Source: Lytechinus pictus (lineage: Eukaryota; Echinodermata; Echinoidea; Temnopleuroida; Toxopneustidae). From it: a stretch of DNA of 64,000 bases. Shown one piece after another: positions 11,886-23,057 of this stretch (within the stretch, counting starts at the first letter, position 1; the number at the start of each line of letters is the position of its first letter). The notes under the pieces were generated by a model. That model had not been told where the DNA came from. It worked only from the letters and a program-made list of their open reading frames with translations, and made no database searches. A program made the translations under genes and the position numbers. The stretch spans positions 34,685,901 to 34,749,900 of the forward strand of contig NC_087249.1 in the NCBI RefSeq assembly GCF_037042905.1, read 5' to 3'.

Positions 11886-12075
11886 TGTAAGTTTATTTAT
11901 TTATTTTATTTATTTATTTCGTCTTTATTCAACAGGGTAGCCCCATCAGTAATTACAATACTGTTATACTTGGAGGCCTAGACAGCTGGCAGCCGTCTGT
12001 TTCGAGGAGTTTTTTAACATTTTTAAATTTCTCCTCATAGTCATACATACACAGACGGCTCGCTATCGTGCAGCC
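11886..12075 (-). mobile_element. probable LINE 3' tail
   Basis: On the - strand the sequence runs through GTCTGTGTATGTATGACTAT and TGAATAAAGACG into (AAAT)n. It looks like a LINE 3' UTR with an AATAAA signal and a short-repeat tail. No coding part is retained, so the assignment is tentative. Confidence 0.4.
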
Positions 12076-13161
12076 ACCATTAGGGGACTTACAATGCAAA
12101 ATCCCCCCGTCGGGGCTCTTCAATTTTTGTCTTTAATGAATCAAACTTTTGAAAATTAACGCGACCGAAATGCAAATTAATATTCCCTCTTGGCATTAAT
12201 TGCCAAAAAACGGGGAAAATCAAGTTAAAAGGAACAAAAACAGTGACTTACCTCGGCTGTCGCACAACTTCACTGCCCTGTTTTATCCAAACTTAATACA
12301 CATAAACATATGGCCATTGAGTCCCCTGTACAGATCGCGCTAGAACTTCGGTCTCTGTATTTGGTGAGTGAAGCCAACGGAGTTCAGCTGAACAACCAAC
12401 ATAACAGAGACAGACTGAAGCTTTTGGTCTATTGGAGGCCCTGCATAACATTAAAATACATATACCGGTACATAAATATACATGAAAAACATTCGAAGGT
12501 GATATGAAAGATCAGTACAAAATGATATAATATTGCATGCTAATTGTCAATGCGTAATGATAGAAAACAAATATTTACAACATAATTCATGACTACAATA
12601 GATGTTCATTTTTGTTAAGTTATGGTCAACGAAAATATAAAAAAACAAAACAGTTCATTTTAGGCTAGCAACAAAATAAAGTATAACTATAATAAGAAAA
12701 AAAAAGACATTTGGTAGGAGCAAATCCGGTCTAAACTAGTCATGTAACTGATCATATTACAATAAGCTACTTTCAGAAATAATATTAATGAATGATATAA
12801 ATTAGAATAGGATATGTGTGATTGTATACAATTTGTAGTTAATTGTTATATTTACCTAATTTCTATTTCATCCATCGTAATTGCATTTATATGGCAGGAA
12901 AGGCATGAAAAGGGATTCTTTGCAGTGTGAAAGATGATCAAAGTAGAAGATTGGACAGAAGGTATAACGAGAATAATAGAGAAGTGACATAGAAAGAATA
13001 TAAGGAGAGTGAGAAAAATACAATAGAGAAAAAAGGTACGTGGAGATAAGAAGAACATGTATCATCCAGTTACTAAGAGACTGAGTTACTAGCATGGCTC
13101 AATAAATAGTCTTCACTTGGAAGTTGGATAACTTGGAACACGAAACATTAGCATATACGTA
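12076..13161. other. no supported gene
   Basis: AT-rich sequence on both strands. The small membrane-like open frames at 12852-13095 (-) overlap each other in different frames and match nothing I recognise. Confidence 0.4.
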
Positions 13162-13705
13162 TCATGTTAAAATTTGATTAAGCCTGTATCGCCAATACGA
13201 TGTTGTGAATGAATTTATTGACGTCGAATTTCTTACATCATTGGGGAGTTGGTTCCACAGGCACGCCCCATGGTGAGAAAAGGCTTTCTTACCGGCTTGG
13301 GTACGTGCCTGTGGAACCAGAATACCACAATTAGTAGCATTTCTTGTATTATGTGAGTGAACATTACTCGATCGGGAAAACATTTCTGACATATAAGTTG
13401 GTGCCTCAGCCAGTAGTGAGTTGAACACCATTCTACAGGTATGGAAGCGCCACCTCTCTTCTATAGGCATCCAGTTCAGTTTTCGAAAAACTTCAACAGT
13501 TGGCACATTATGGTCAGTTTGCAGTACAAGACGAGCAGCTTTCTTGTGTTGCTTTATCAAAATATCCTTCAGGTTTTGGGAGCAATTTACCCAAGCGAGA
13601 CTACAATAGTCCAAGCAAGGTAAGATCAAAGAATTCGCCAGTAGTTTTGAGCTTGAAATTGTCATGTACTTACGAAGTCGACCCAAAAGTGCCAATCTGT
13701 TAAGT
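13162..13705 (-). pseudogene. CR1/Jockey-group LINE ORF2 C-terminus
   Basis: An open frame of about 178 codons equals the region downstream of the reverse-transcriptase catalytic core: NRLALLGRLRKYMTISSSKL, then LANSLILPCLDYCSLAWVNC, an IKQHKKAARLVL segment, LNWMPIEERWRFHTCRMVFN, and near the end LWNQLPNDVRNS. It is 5' truncated at about 13705, just past a stop, so the catalytic core is absent. The sequence differs from the + strand LINE at 14771-16295 and represents another family. It is intact enough to be fairly young. Confidence 0.85.
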
Positions 13706-14059
13706 TAAGTTGAAATTAGCAAATTGTGCAAGCAATAATTTTCTATTAATTTTGGTATTGAAATATAGAATTAGAAAAGTGAGGGATGGAGGTAGGTTAA
13801 CTGTCCCTGATACCTACTATCAGGCAGTATAATTAGTTAATTACTAAATTAGGGCCTAGGCTAGATCAAGAATGTGGCGCCGGTCCATAACCTCGCAGAC
13901 GCAGTGCCGTGAAGTATATAGTCACGTATTGTATTACCGGACACTATTATGATTCCGGACGCGCATATTACTGCGTTCGAAAACCATTTCGTACGGTAAG
14001 ACTTCCGCAATTCAATTTCACAGAGCAATACATAGAACAGGATTGCAAAAACAAGGGCT

Positions 14060-14400
14060 TGGTCAAGGGAAGCTTGAAATAGGACTGTCAGAACAGGTGC
14101 GAGTTCGCGGTCCAGGTTTTTCAATAGCCGTGAAGACAGTTCATCGGGCCCAGTGGCTTTATGGATTTGTAGGCCAGACAGAATTTTCTGCACACCATCG
14201 GCATCGGATTGTATGGTGATGGGTTCCATACAGGGATAGGGAGAACTTCCCATGTCCTTCATGTTAGTCATGTCTTCATTTCTAGTAAAGACAGATGAGA
14301 ACTGTCTATTCAGGATGTTACATTTTGAAGCACTATCCGAGTATGTAAATCCATCGCTTGACTTCAGCGATTCTGAGCAGATGTTGGTAATAAATTCGTG
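14060..14400 (-). pseudogene. LINE RT N-terminal segment, inverted relative to its 3' part
   Basis: On the - strand this is an open frame HEFITNICSESLKSSDGFTY, then SDSASKCNILNRQFSSVFTR, HKATGPDELSSRLLKNL and LFQASLDQ. This is the stretch just before and into RT motif 0/1 of CR1/Jockey-group elements. The homology ends at ..SLDQ at about 14060. The + strand LINE at 14771 starts at exactly the same residues (LDQGVVPADWK), so the two pieces look like halves of one element with the 5' piece inverted. Confidence 0.75.
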
Positions 14401-14770
14401 TTTGATAACTTATTTTATTTTTTCTTGTTAGCTGCATGTTTCATGGAACTTTCCAATATTATGCTCGTTCGTATCGTGACGCTCATCAAGTTCTATCGAT
14501 GCGCTGCCGATCGTCGACGGCTCTATAATCACGGTAAACCTCGCGCACGGGTACCTTGAGAACTAGCCATCGACGATCACCCATTATTTTACACCACACC
14601 TCATCATTCGATCGAAGGATCTAGGAGCGGACGAGATTGAAATTCGGCAGATCAGACCCATATTTCCGTTAGAAAATATATCAATTGTTAATGCAAAACT
14701 ATGTTATTTGATATTTTAAGCATTTTCTGTCATTTTAGAGATAATAAGTTAAAAGTTTGATTTTTTTCGC

Positions 14771-16295
14771 CTTGACCAAGGAGTTGTTCCAGCTGACTGG
14801 AAGAATGCAAACATTGCCCCTGTCTTCAAAAAGGGTGAACGATGTAAGCCAGAGAACTACAGACCGATCTCATTAACATCAATGACATGCAAAGTTCTGG
14901 AACACATTGTCCACAGCAATATTATTTATGGACCATCTTGAAGACCATGACATACTCTCTGATGCTCAGCATGGTTTCCGTAAAAAACGATCCTGTGTCT
15001 CACAACTTGCTCTTGCGGTCCAAGACCTTGCGAAGGGTATAGACAACAGAGAACAGATCGATGTCATCCTGCTAGATCTTGCCAAGGCCTTTGACAAGGT
15101 GCCACATGGGAGACTTCTTCATAAGCTCGATTTTTATGGTATACGGAACTCTACCCATGAATGGATAGCCGACTTTCTTGACAGTCGCACGCAACAAGTA
15201 CTACTTGAAGGAACCATCTCTACCAAGACCCAAGTGACATCGGGAGTTCCGCAGGGTAGTGTCGTCGGTCCGATGTTGTTTCTGATATTTATCAACGACC
15301 TACCAGAGTACCTGTCTAATGACACCACTGTTAGGCTTTTCGCAGATGACTGCCTAGTCTATCGCAAGATAAGGTCAGAGGAAGACGGTGCTCACCTGCA
15401 GGAAGACATCAAGTCCTTGGAGCAATGGGAGGCTGACTGGCTGATGGAGTTCAACCCCAAGAAATGCCAAGTCCTCCATGTAACCAACAAACGGAAGCCT
15501 ATCATATTGCCATACATCCTTCATGGTTACACCTTGGACAAAGGAGACACAGCAAAATATCTTGGAATCTACCTCCATCAAAAGCTCAGCTGGAATCATC
15601 ACATCAGTCAGGTAGCAAAAAAGGCTAATTCCACCAGGGCTTTTCTTCAAAGGAACATTAGATCATGTCCTCGCAAAGTCAAGGTGCTCTGCTACCTCAC
15701 TCTACTTAGACCAGTCATGGAATATGGAAGCATCATCTGGGATCCTTTCACTCAAGCTAACATCATGAGGCTTGAAATGATACAGAGAAGGTATGCTCGC
15801 TTTGTTTGCAATGACCACCGCAGAACAAGCAGTGTCACCTCCATGCTCCAACAACTGCAATGGCCATCCCTGCAAGAAAGGAGAGCCCAGGCAAAGGTTG
15901 CGATGATGTTCTGCATTAAGAACTCGTTAATATCCGTCCCCGAGGCGACTCTGATCCCATCTCTCCATTCCTCACAAAGAGGTCATAACCAGAAATTACA
16001 AGTACCATTTGCTAGGACACAGACACTGCAAAAAAGCTACTTTCCTGACGCAACCAGGCTATGGAACGCTCTTCCACAGGTCGCCGTCTCATGTACCTCT
16101 CTTCCAAGTTTCAAAAGGGAGGTACAGAAAATCCAGCTCCGTTAACTTTCTACGGATGTCTTTTTAGCTGCACACTCTTGAGTTTATTTTAGACCCCTCA
16201 TTTGAGACACTGTACATACATTGCACCTGCACAACAGTACGACAATACGCCAGACGGTGGCCTGTACTTATAGAGAAGAAGAAGAAGAAGAAGAA
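14771..16295 (+). mobile_element. CR1/Jockey-group non-LTR retrotransposon, 5' truncated
   Basis: Coding starts abruptly at LDQGVVPADWKNANIAPVFK (about 14777), continues through ENYRPISLTS (RT motif 1 area), shifts frame near 14918-14925 and then runs open to 16145. The 3' UTR ends in (GAA)n at about 16274-16295, the kind of short-repeat tail typical of this LINE group. There is no endonuclease domain. Immediately upstream lies an inverted 5' piece of the same ORF (14060-14400) and 370 bp of non-coding sequence. Confidence 0.85.
14907..16145 (+). CDS. LINE reverse transcriptase (ORF2 fragment)
   Basis: About 405 codons of RNA-directed DNA polymerase, which in an intact element copies its own RNA at a nicked target. 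RT motifs in order: QHGFRKKRSC (about residue 22), VILLDLAKAFDKVPH (53-67; first catalytic Asp within LDLAKAFD), SGVPQGSVVGP (114-124), and LFADDCLVY (146-154; the catalytic FADD box is intact). YLGIYLHQKLSW (thumb) and the C-terminal LWNALP block follow. The natural start is lost: the coding sequence begins upstream at about 14777 and is broken by a small insertion near 14920. The C-terminus at 16145 looks genuine. The clade within the CR1/Jockey group is not resolved by eye. Confidence 0.88.
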   Translation: MSTAILFMDHLEDHDILSDAQHGFRKKRSCVSQLALAVQDLAKGIDNREQIDVILLDLAKAFDKVPHGRLLHKLDFYGIRNSTHEWIADFLDSRTQQVLLEGTISTKTQVTSGVPQGSVVGPMLFLIFINDLPEYLSNDTTVRLFADDCLVYRKIRSEEDGAHLQEDIKSLEQWEADWLMEFNPKKCQVLHVTNKRKPIILPYILHGYTLDKGDTAKYLGIYLHQKLSWNHHISQVAKKANSTRAFLQRNIRSCPRKVKVLCYLTLLRPVMEYGSIIWDPFTQANIMRLEMIQRRYARFVCNDHRRTSSVTSMLQQLQWPSLQERRAQAKVAMMFCIKNSLISVPEATLIPSLHSSQRGHNQKLQVPFARTQTLQKSYFPDATRLWNALPQVAVSCTSLPSFKREVQKIQLR

Positions 16296-17226
16296 CAGCA
16301 AACAAAAACTTAGAATTTACTCATGATATGATATAAGAAGAAAAAATCACACAAATCTTACATCATTATAATCAAGAATATCTTTACCCGTCCGGCGCGC
16401 GTCCGGAATCATGATGTAATTTGTCACGCACGAAAATAACTGTTTTTCGTGGAGGGGTATGCGGCAAGTGCGATGCAAAGAAAATAATTGGTAAATATAA
16501 AATAATTTTACCATATTCATAATTTTCATAATATTTGGAATATTTGGAAGTGCGAATTTTTCTTGATTGTATTTCCTCTAGTTGTTATTTTTAAAGCACT
16601 GAAATAAAGGTGTCCGGCAATAGGATACACTGCCATACGTGTGAGTGGCGCCGGTGTGGTAGAATATTTGGACCGGGGCCCGCCAGTCCAAAACGGCTAG
16701 TACCGGTACTATACACTCACACAAGCATGCGAGGTTAGTTGTACTGAGTACTATATTTGGGCTGCCAGTACCAAACGACTAGCCGATTGGGGCTGCCAGA
16801 TCCAAAACTCAAAAGACTGGTTGAAATTTTTGCCGATACGAACGGAAAGCCGCTGTTTGGTTCCGTATTCGTCAGAAGGTTCGAATGTACCGTACTAGTG
16901 ACTAGTACTACTACTAGTATATTCTATAAATATCTGCTTTGGTGAAATGTTTCTCAATATACCATATATATTGGTGTGATTTTTAATGTAATTTCATCAC
17001 AATTATAATTCGTTCTAAAATTAAAAATGTTGGTCTAGGTATAGATCTAGATAAGGTATTTCAGCCTCGCGTTACGGACGGTACACGATGCGATGTACCG
17101 CGGTACCTTTTTTGCGCACGTGCAGCGCTGGACTGCCTGGACAGTTGACACGTCACGTGTTATAAAGACATATATCCTGTCGTCGGCTCTTCAGATCCAT
17201 GGGGTTAATTAAAGCAGGCTGGTACT
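16296..17226. other. no supported gene
   Basis: Includes AT-rich sequence, GTCCGG-containing motifs also present at 13905-13940 (a dispersed repeat), and short ACTAGTACTAGT-like runs at 16890-16920. No coding signal recognised. Confidence 0.4.
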
Positions 17227-17673
17227 CAGTAGAGGCGCACGGCCAATATGGGAGACTCTCTCCAATAGGGGAGACAATCTCCCACATTGGAGACTTGCTT
17301 TGCAAAAGGACAAAAGAAACAACACCAACAAAAGCATGATTTTTTCCACCCAAAATTTTGTCTCACTGAGGTCAGAAGCCCATTTGTTTTGTGTGTGATT
17401 GACAACAAAAATCCTTATCAAAACAAAAGTAGATGGTGAATTTTTAAAGTAGACGGTGAAAAGGGGCAATTTTTCATGAGGAATCTCCTAATCACATTTT
17501 TATTTGCCGCCAAGGTAATCCTTTTGCAGCAAATGTAAACAAAGGAAATTGGTCTCCAAAACTGGAGACTGTCTCTGAAATTGGATACCCAAATTCTTAA
17601 CAAAAGTCTCTGATATTGGAGATAATCTCCCACATTGGAGACAGTCTCCAATATTGGCCGTGCGCCTCTACTG
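17227..17673. mobile_element. TIR element with GGAGAC/GTCTCC palindromes
   Basis: Termini CAGTAGAGGCGCACGGCC on the left and the same inverted on the right. The subterminal regions carry reiterated GGAGAC..GTCTCC and TTGGAGA-type palindromes. Flanking sequence shares GTACT (17222-17226 and 17674-17678), but no full 8-bp duplication is seen. The CAG ends fit hAT, the short direct repeat does not, so the superfamily is left open. No transposase. Confidence 0.7.
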
Positions 17674-18077
17674 GTACTAAAGCGAAGAGATTCCTATCCT
17701 TCCTAATATCCCTGGTCTGAATATTACGTCAAAATCTATAGATCACAAATTATATTTTTTTTATTAAACAGTCAAAATTTTGCTCGCACCTTAAAAAAAA
17801 AAAAATGCGTTGTAACGTTAGTTGTACGCCATGTCTGGCCCAAACTTTTGCCTCATTATGCCACTGGGGTAGATAGTATACTATTTTTTTTAAATTGTTC
17901 TTCATATTTAAGTGCACTTTTTGCCTTTTTGCCCTGTGTCCCTCTCCCACTTAAAAATTTGCCCCGTCGCTCCTGAATACTTTCCTCTGTACGTCTTCAT
18001 ATTTCTATAAATTTGGTAAAATATATAGCGTGAGAAACACGCGCAGGCATGTTCACTCAGATACGCAGCTTGTTTTG
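17674..18077. other. no supported feature
   Basis: AT-rich sequence with A and T runs. Nothing recognised. Confidence 0.4.
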
Positions 18078-18775
18078 GGGGTACTCCGGGCTGAAAATAT
18101 TTATATCAAATACATTTTATCAAAATGAGCAAATTTTATCAAAATCTGATAACAATTAGTTAAAGGGTGATCCGGGCTGAAAGTATTTATAGCTTAATAA
18201 ATAGAGTAGAATTCACTGAGCAAAATGTCGAAAATTTCATCAAAATCGGATAACAAATAACAAAGTTATTGAATTTTAAAGTTTAGCAATATTTTGTGAA
18301 AACAGTTGTCATGAATATTCATTAGGTGGGCTTATGATGTCACATCTCCACTTGTTCTTTTGTACTTTATTATATGAAATTAGGTTTATTCAATTTTTTT
18401 CCTCCAAGAACTAGAAAAATTGGATTGACAACTGATTTAGTGCATTTGATATTTAATTATTTCATTATAATGGAGACATATTATTCACACGAGTATGAAA
18501 TAATAAAAAAAAGATGATGTTATGTAATAACATAAGAAAACGAAAAGTGGAGATGTGACATCATCAGCCCACCTAATGAATATTCATGACGACTGTTTTC
18601 ACAAAATATTGCCAAACTTTAAACTTCAATAACTTTATTATTTGTAATCCGATTTTGATGAAATTTTTGGCATTTTGCTCAGTGAATTCTACTCTATGTA
18701 TTGAAATATAAATATTTTCAGCCCGGACCATCCCTTTAAGTTATTTAATTTTAAAATTTAGCAATATTTTGTGAT
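18078..18775. mobile_element. foldback MITE inserted into an older copy of its own family
   Basis: The inner element (about 18161-18739) has long inverted arms of roughly 200 bp. It starts TAAAGGGTGATCCGGGCTGA and ends with the inverse CAGCCCGGACCATCCCTTTA; TA at both borders suggests a TA target duplication. Shared arm motifs are TTTCATCAAAATCGGAT, AACAAAGTTATTGAATTT and AATATTCAT.AGGTGGGC. The flanks (18078-18160 and 18740-18775: CCGGGCTGAAAATATTTATA, ATCAAAATCTGATAAC, TTTAGCAATATTTTGTG) are a left arm of the same family, so one copy landed in another. Confidence 0.8.
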
Positions 18776-18906
18776 ATTCCGATCTGAAAAGGGGTGAACT
18801 TAAACACTATTTAAAGTACTGTGCCAGATTTCCAGGAGGTGCTGCCTATGGAAAATAACACACGCAGCACACCCAAAGTTTGGGGGTGCTTCACCCCCCC
18901 CCCCGT

Positions 18907-19082
18907 TGTCTGCAGGCACAGACCCTGATTGAAACTTAAATCAACAAATGTGTCTCCACGCAAACACTAGCACATACAAAACTTGCTGTTTCAATTCAGG
19001 TGAGAGGGCCTTTAGTACACAAGGCATGAGTAGGTTGCAGTTCAGACCCTTTACTCGAGTGAAGGGTTTGCACAACAGACTA
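18907..19082 (+). mobile_element. hAT-type MITE, TAGTCTGC family
   Basis: Begins TGTCTGCAGGCACAGACCCT and ends ..GGTTTGCACAACAGACTA, matching the complete copy at 27991-28172 throughout (CATGAGTAGG block, ACTCGAGTGAAGG block). The C run just upstream obscures the target duplication. Confidence 0.75.
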
Positions 19083-20699
19083 GCACCCATGTCCCTCCCT
19101 GCTTGATTGAGTCGCGTTAGGAGGGATACATGTTATTGGAATATGTGAAAGACAGTAGTAAATGATTTGTGATTGTCTTGTTTTAAAAACAACATACTTT
19201 TATTTATATGAGAAATAATAAAAAGATTTTTAAAATAAAAAAAGCATAATTAAAAAAAAAAAGCAGAAATTGTATTTAAATTGGAAGTACAAAATATGTT
19301 TATGACTAAGATTTTATAGGTGGGGAAAATGATGGCATCACTCACTATTTTTTTTTTCTTTTGTATTTTATTCTATGAGAGAATATTCATTTAAATACCA
19401 AGGGGTCTATGCTTATTTTTTTATTGTCGGAAACAATGTTTGATTCACCCCTGAACATTGCTGCACCTACCGTGATTTGGCAATCTCATTATTGTCAAAA
19501 TAAAGTGCAAAAACAAAATACTATATGATGCTAATAAAATAAAATAAAGAAAAATAAGTCATATTTCCTGTATAAGTACACAATTTCTGTTTCCTTTTTC
19601 CCTCTTTTCTAATTTCTTTATTACCAAATATAGTCCCTATTCCTTATTTTACTTGTTTCTATATACCACCTTATTTCCCTTAATTATATTCCCTTTTTAT
19701 ACCTTTCTCCTTTATTCTCTTCCTTCCTCCTAATTTTGGTCGCAGTATTAAACCGATTTCATGATATTTATACGAAATGAAAGCCACATTTAGCAAGAGA
19801 TGATGAGGCTTAATGGACCTCTTATCACCATTATCTTTCCCCATTGGAAAGTCCGCTAATTGAGCGCTATGAGACTTTTCAGAATACCAAAAGTCTCGTA
19901 ACTGCTCAATTAAGTCTTCGCGCGCTCATAACGCGTACTATTGCGAGTGCGCGTAACGCAACCCTGCCAAATAAGGAAAGGGGCACTTAAGTGACTTTTC
20001 AGAATACCAAAATGCTAATTGAGCTTTCAGAATACCGGCCCTGGCCTGCATGTCAATAGAATCGGCTCAAATTTTGATATTTTGCAGATCAATAGTAACA
20101 GAAAGAGTAATTATCCCTGTTTGGAAACATATGAATCTACTTACCATTACAAAATTTCGATCATTTACACATCAAAAAATTTGATGGACTTTCAAGCGGC
20201 GATATCCGTATTTGACAAGTGGATATCCATATTGAAACTTACATGTACAGAAAGTGCACATCGTGCACTGTCTGAAAAAAGGCATAAGATCGCATGCCAC
20301 TATGTGCGCATATGCAGTAAAATCCATTTTCAAGGGGAGAGCCAGACAGAAGCGATGCCACTTGCATGGAAACCGCGCTCAGCCGATGCAGCCAAAACCA
20401 GCGCTCGCGATGCGGCGGCATTTGCACATACCTTAGATAAGGGGTTTTTAAGGGGAGGGTGTAATTTTTACAGCTTCTGCTGGTTATGAACAAACAAATC
20501 TGCATAGGTAAAAAATCCCTTTTTCTAAAGGGAAAATTCCTTTTTTTCAAAATGAAATGTGCCCTTTTTCGAAATTGATTACTCTTTTGAAGTACAACAT
20601 AATGTATTTTAGGTTAGAAAATCCCTTTTTTTGCTCGCACTCGCCTCAATTATTATGTAGTAAGGAACTCACCATTTTTCTGTTTATAAAAATGCTCAG
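19083..20699. other. no supported gene
   Basis: A repeated ACTTTTCAGAATACCAAAA motif near 19876 and 19994, and AT-rich runs. The open frame at 20019-20489 (+) has no recognisable domain, lies across repeat-like sequence and has no splice or start context, so it is not called. Confidence 0.4.
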
Positions 20700-20915
20700 A
20701 ATGTCCAAAAAATAGTGAGTGGGGGACATCATCGACTGTCTCATCTGCATTTCACTGAGTTGTGCATATCACTGTTTTGTGAAAAATAAGCGAAACTTTA
20801 AAATGTCATAACTTTCTTATTTACCTCCGTTTTAGATGAAATTTTTAGTGTTATGCAAGTTTGATTTTTCTCTATATATTCTAATCAACATGTTGCTGGG
20901 GTGGACATCTTTTTC
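20700..20915. mobile_element. foldback MITE, right arm only
   Basis: Carries the right arm of the GGTGGACTTGTCC-type foldback family seen whole at 38443-39040 and 41339-41935: AGTGAGTG.GGACATCATCG, TTGTGAAAAATAAGCGAAAC, TTAAAATGTCATAACTTTCT and CTGGGGTGGAC. No left arm is found. Confidence 0.65.
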
Positions 20916-21576
20916 ATGATATTGAATTTAATTTCTTATTGAAATTTCCAAAAGTTTGAGCTAGCGATTAGTGCTCGTAACATTTCGTGTGGGATGCCAT
21001 TTTAACAGTATGGCCTAATTAGCCCCATAATTGACCAATAAGCGAATTTTGGATCTTCAGATTCGAAACATTTTCCAAACCTTGTAAAAAAGCCTAAATA
21101 CATAATGATAAAATTAATAATCATAAATCACTTCAAAAAGGCTTTGCTCAGCCTTATTACAACAAAACATACAACATCACAGTCAGACTGCAGGTCCCAA
21201 GAAAGTGGCTTCTTTCATCCAAGTGATATTCATGACTTGAGATGTTTTGCATATTTAATGAGCTTGATGCGGACCAAAACACCTCTTTTCATTTGGTCAT
21301 TGCTGCTCTAATTATGCATCGAATTTCATGAATTTGGTACCATTGAAAAGAAGAAGAATCATTCTTTCAGGTCATGTGTTTGGATTTATTCAAAGATTTT
21401 GTAATATAGGTTAAAATTTTGATCTAAAATATGCTACAAAATAAATATTTTCACCTGACAAAAGCTGCTATTTTCACACTTTATTTTTGTTTGAGCCCAA
21501 ATGATTTTTATATCATGATAAAGCTGAATATGTATGCTTTGAAATGATATAGGTTTCAAAATAAGAATTGGTTTAA
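20916..21576. other. no supported feature
   Basis: Non-coding, AT-rich. The short open frame near 21105 has no recognisable features. Confidence 0.4.
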
Positions 21577-21862
21577 TCGGGTCAAGATCACACTTTTCAT
21601 TTGCCAAGTACATAAAGCAGCTTGAAAACAAGTATACTGCACTCTGATTGGTCAAAAAGACCACACAATGGCAAATTCCAACGGTTCCAGTGCCTGGGTT
21701 CGTGGGAAGGTCACACTTCCCATGTGGAAATCTCCTCAAATACCCCGCGCCTGTTGTTCTGTGAACCTTATCCAGCCAATCAGAACTCTGGATTTCATGC
21801 AAGTACAAAATTTCAGAAATCTCGTCTTGTACCTTGGTGGGAAAAGTGTGATCTTGACCCGA
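21577..21862. mobile_element. TTAA-type MITE, 286 bp
   Basis: Terminal inverted repeat TCGGGTCAAGATCACACTTT at both ends (right end inverted), with TTAA immediately outside on both sides (21573-21576 and 21863-21866). A TTAA duplication is shared by piggyBac- and Kolobok-type elements. Non-coding. Confidence 0.75.
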
Positions 21863-22309
21863 TTAAAAGGTGCCGCATATCAAGAGTGGCATTGTGAGAA
21901 AGTACAGAAGTTCAGCTTTATGGTGATATAGATATCATTGAGGCTCAAAATAAAAGGTTTTGCACAATTTGCAAAAGAAAACATAGGAAGAAAATTCAGT
22001 TTTGAGGCACAATTTTAGGCCAGAAATTTACTTATTTAACAAAATATTGTATACAAAATAAATGACCAATATGAAAGAGTACCGGTAACTTTTACTCTAT
22101 CTGATGGTGCAATAATATTTCATTTAACTTGAGGTTAAAACAGGTAAATTCTTAGAGAAAGAAAATCTCACGAATCACGAGATTTTGCAAGGAGGAGGAT
22201 TCAGCCACGAGATGATTTGGATGAATCTGGCCTTTTTGCTCATTAGCATAGGGACCTGCGGTCTGACTGATCACATAAATGATAATCTTATGGTGAAAAT
22301 AACACCCAA

Positions 22310-22497
22310 AGTGTGTGTGTGTGTGTGTATTTGAGTTTTGTCAGACGTGTATCAATCAGATATGATTATTTACGTCTGGGACCGACCTTTAACGTCACCA
22401 TCCGAAAGACGTGACCAGGGCTCGAACCTTGAACCTCTGCATCAATTTGTAACTGCCCCGCATAGCTTGGATTACAGGCGCACGCCACAAGGCCCAT
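22310..22497 (-). mobile_element. SINE with 7SL/Alu-like head, copy 1
   Basis: On the - strand the element starts GGGCCTTGTGGCGTGCGCC then TGTAATCCAAGCTATGCGGG. Next come a B-box-like GGTTCGAGCCC, a tail TCTTTCGGATGGTGACGTTA then AAGGTCGGTCCCAGACG, and it ends in an (AC)n tail (GTGTGT.. on the + strand). The head resembles the 7SL Alu domain (GGCG.GGTGGC....GCCTGTAATCC.AGCTA). RNA polymerase III would transcribe an intact copy. Copy 2 is at 23288-23463 in opposite orientation. Confidence 0.75.
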
Positions 22498-22873
22498 TTT
22501 AACTTGTAATTGCCCCTTTTTGGCTCCCCCAATAAACTTTTCTACAGGGTGCACTTTCCATTTAATATTTGGATAGTTGAAGTCACCCATGGAGTTGGGC
22601 TGCGATAGATAATTCCTAGTAGCAAAGAGTCTCTTCCTCTCAGTTGCACCTTGATCCAAACGCATTCAGTGAAATATGTACTATAACAGACTTATCTAAC
22701 CTGATCTGCAAAGCTTTCATGAACATAAGTGACAATTCCACTGACACTTTTTTCTCCAATGTTTGTAAAGACAACATACGTAGGTGTTTATTTGGAATTT
22801 TTTTGGTGTTGGCTTAACCGCATAATTTTTTTGGAAGGCATTCACAAACAGATACAGGGCCTGACCTTTACTT
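22498..22873. other. no supported feature
   Basis: Non-coding sequence between the SINE and the following Helentron-like element. Nothing recognised. Confidence 0.4.
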
Positions 22874-23057
22874 TTTGTCTCGCCCACCAGAGGTGAAGCG
22901 AGACTTAGGGATCCAAATGTCGTCCGTCCGTCCGTCACAAACCTTATGACACATAACTCCACAACCGTAAGTCGCCTCTCAACCAAACTTGGATGGTAGA
23001 TGGACTTGGGGGACCTGCATGTTATTCTGCAATCGGAGGTCACATGGTAAGGTCTAA

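Noticed and set aside
13162..14400. 13162-13705 and 14060-14400 as one continuous - strand LINE
   Set aside because: The intervening 350 bp is non-coding, the middle of the RT is missing, and the 14060-14400 segment instead joins the + strand element at matching LDQ codons.
20019..20489. 156-codon open frame on the + strand
   Set aside because: No recognisable domain, no splice or promoter context, and part of it lies in repeated motifs. Length alone is weak support in 64 kb.
22366..22665. Open frame with a VACACNPSY-type peptide on the - strand
   Set aside because: This is the spurious peptide produced by reading a 7SL/Alu-like SINE head; it is evidence for the SINE, not for a gene.
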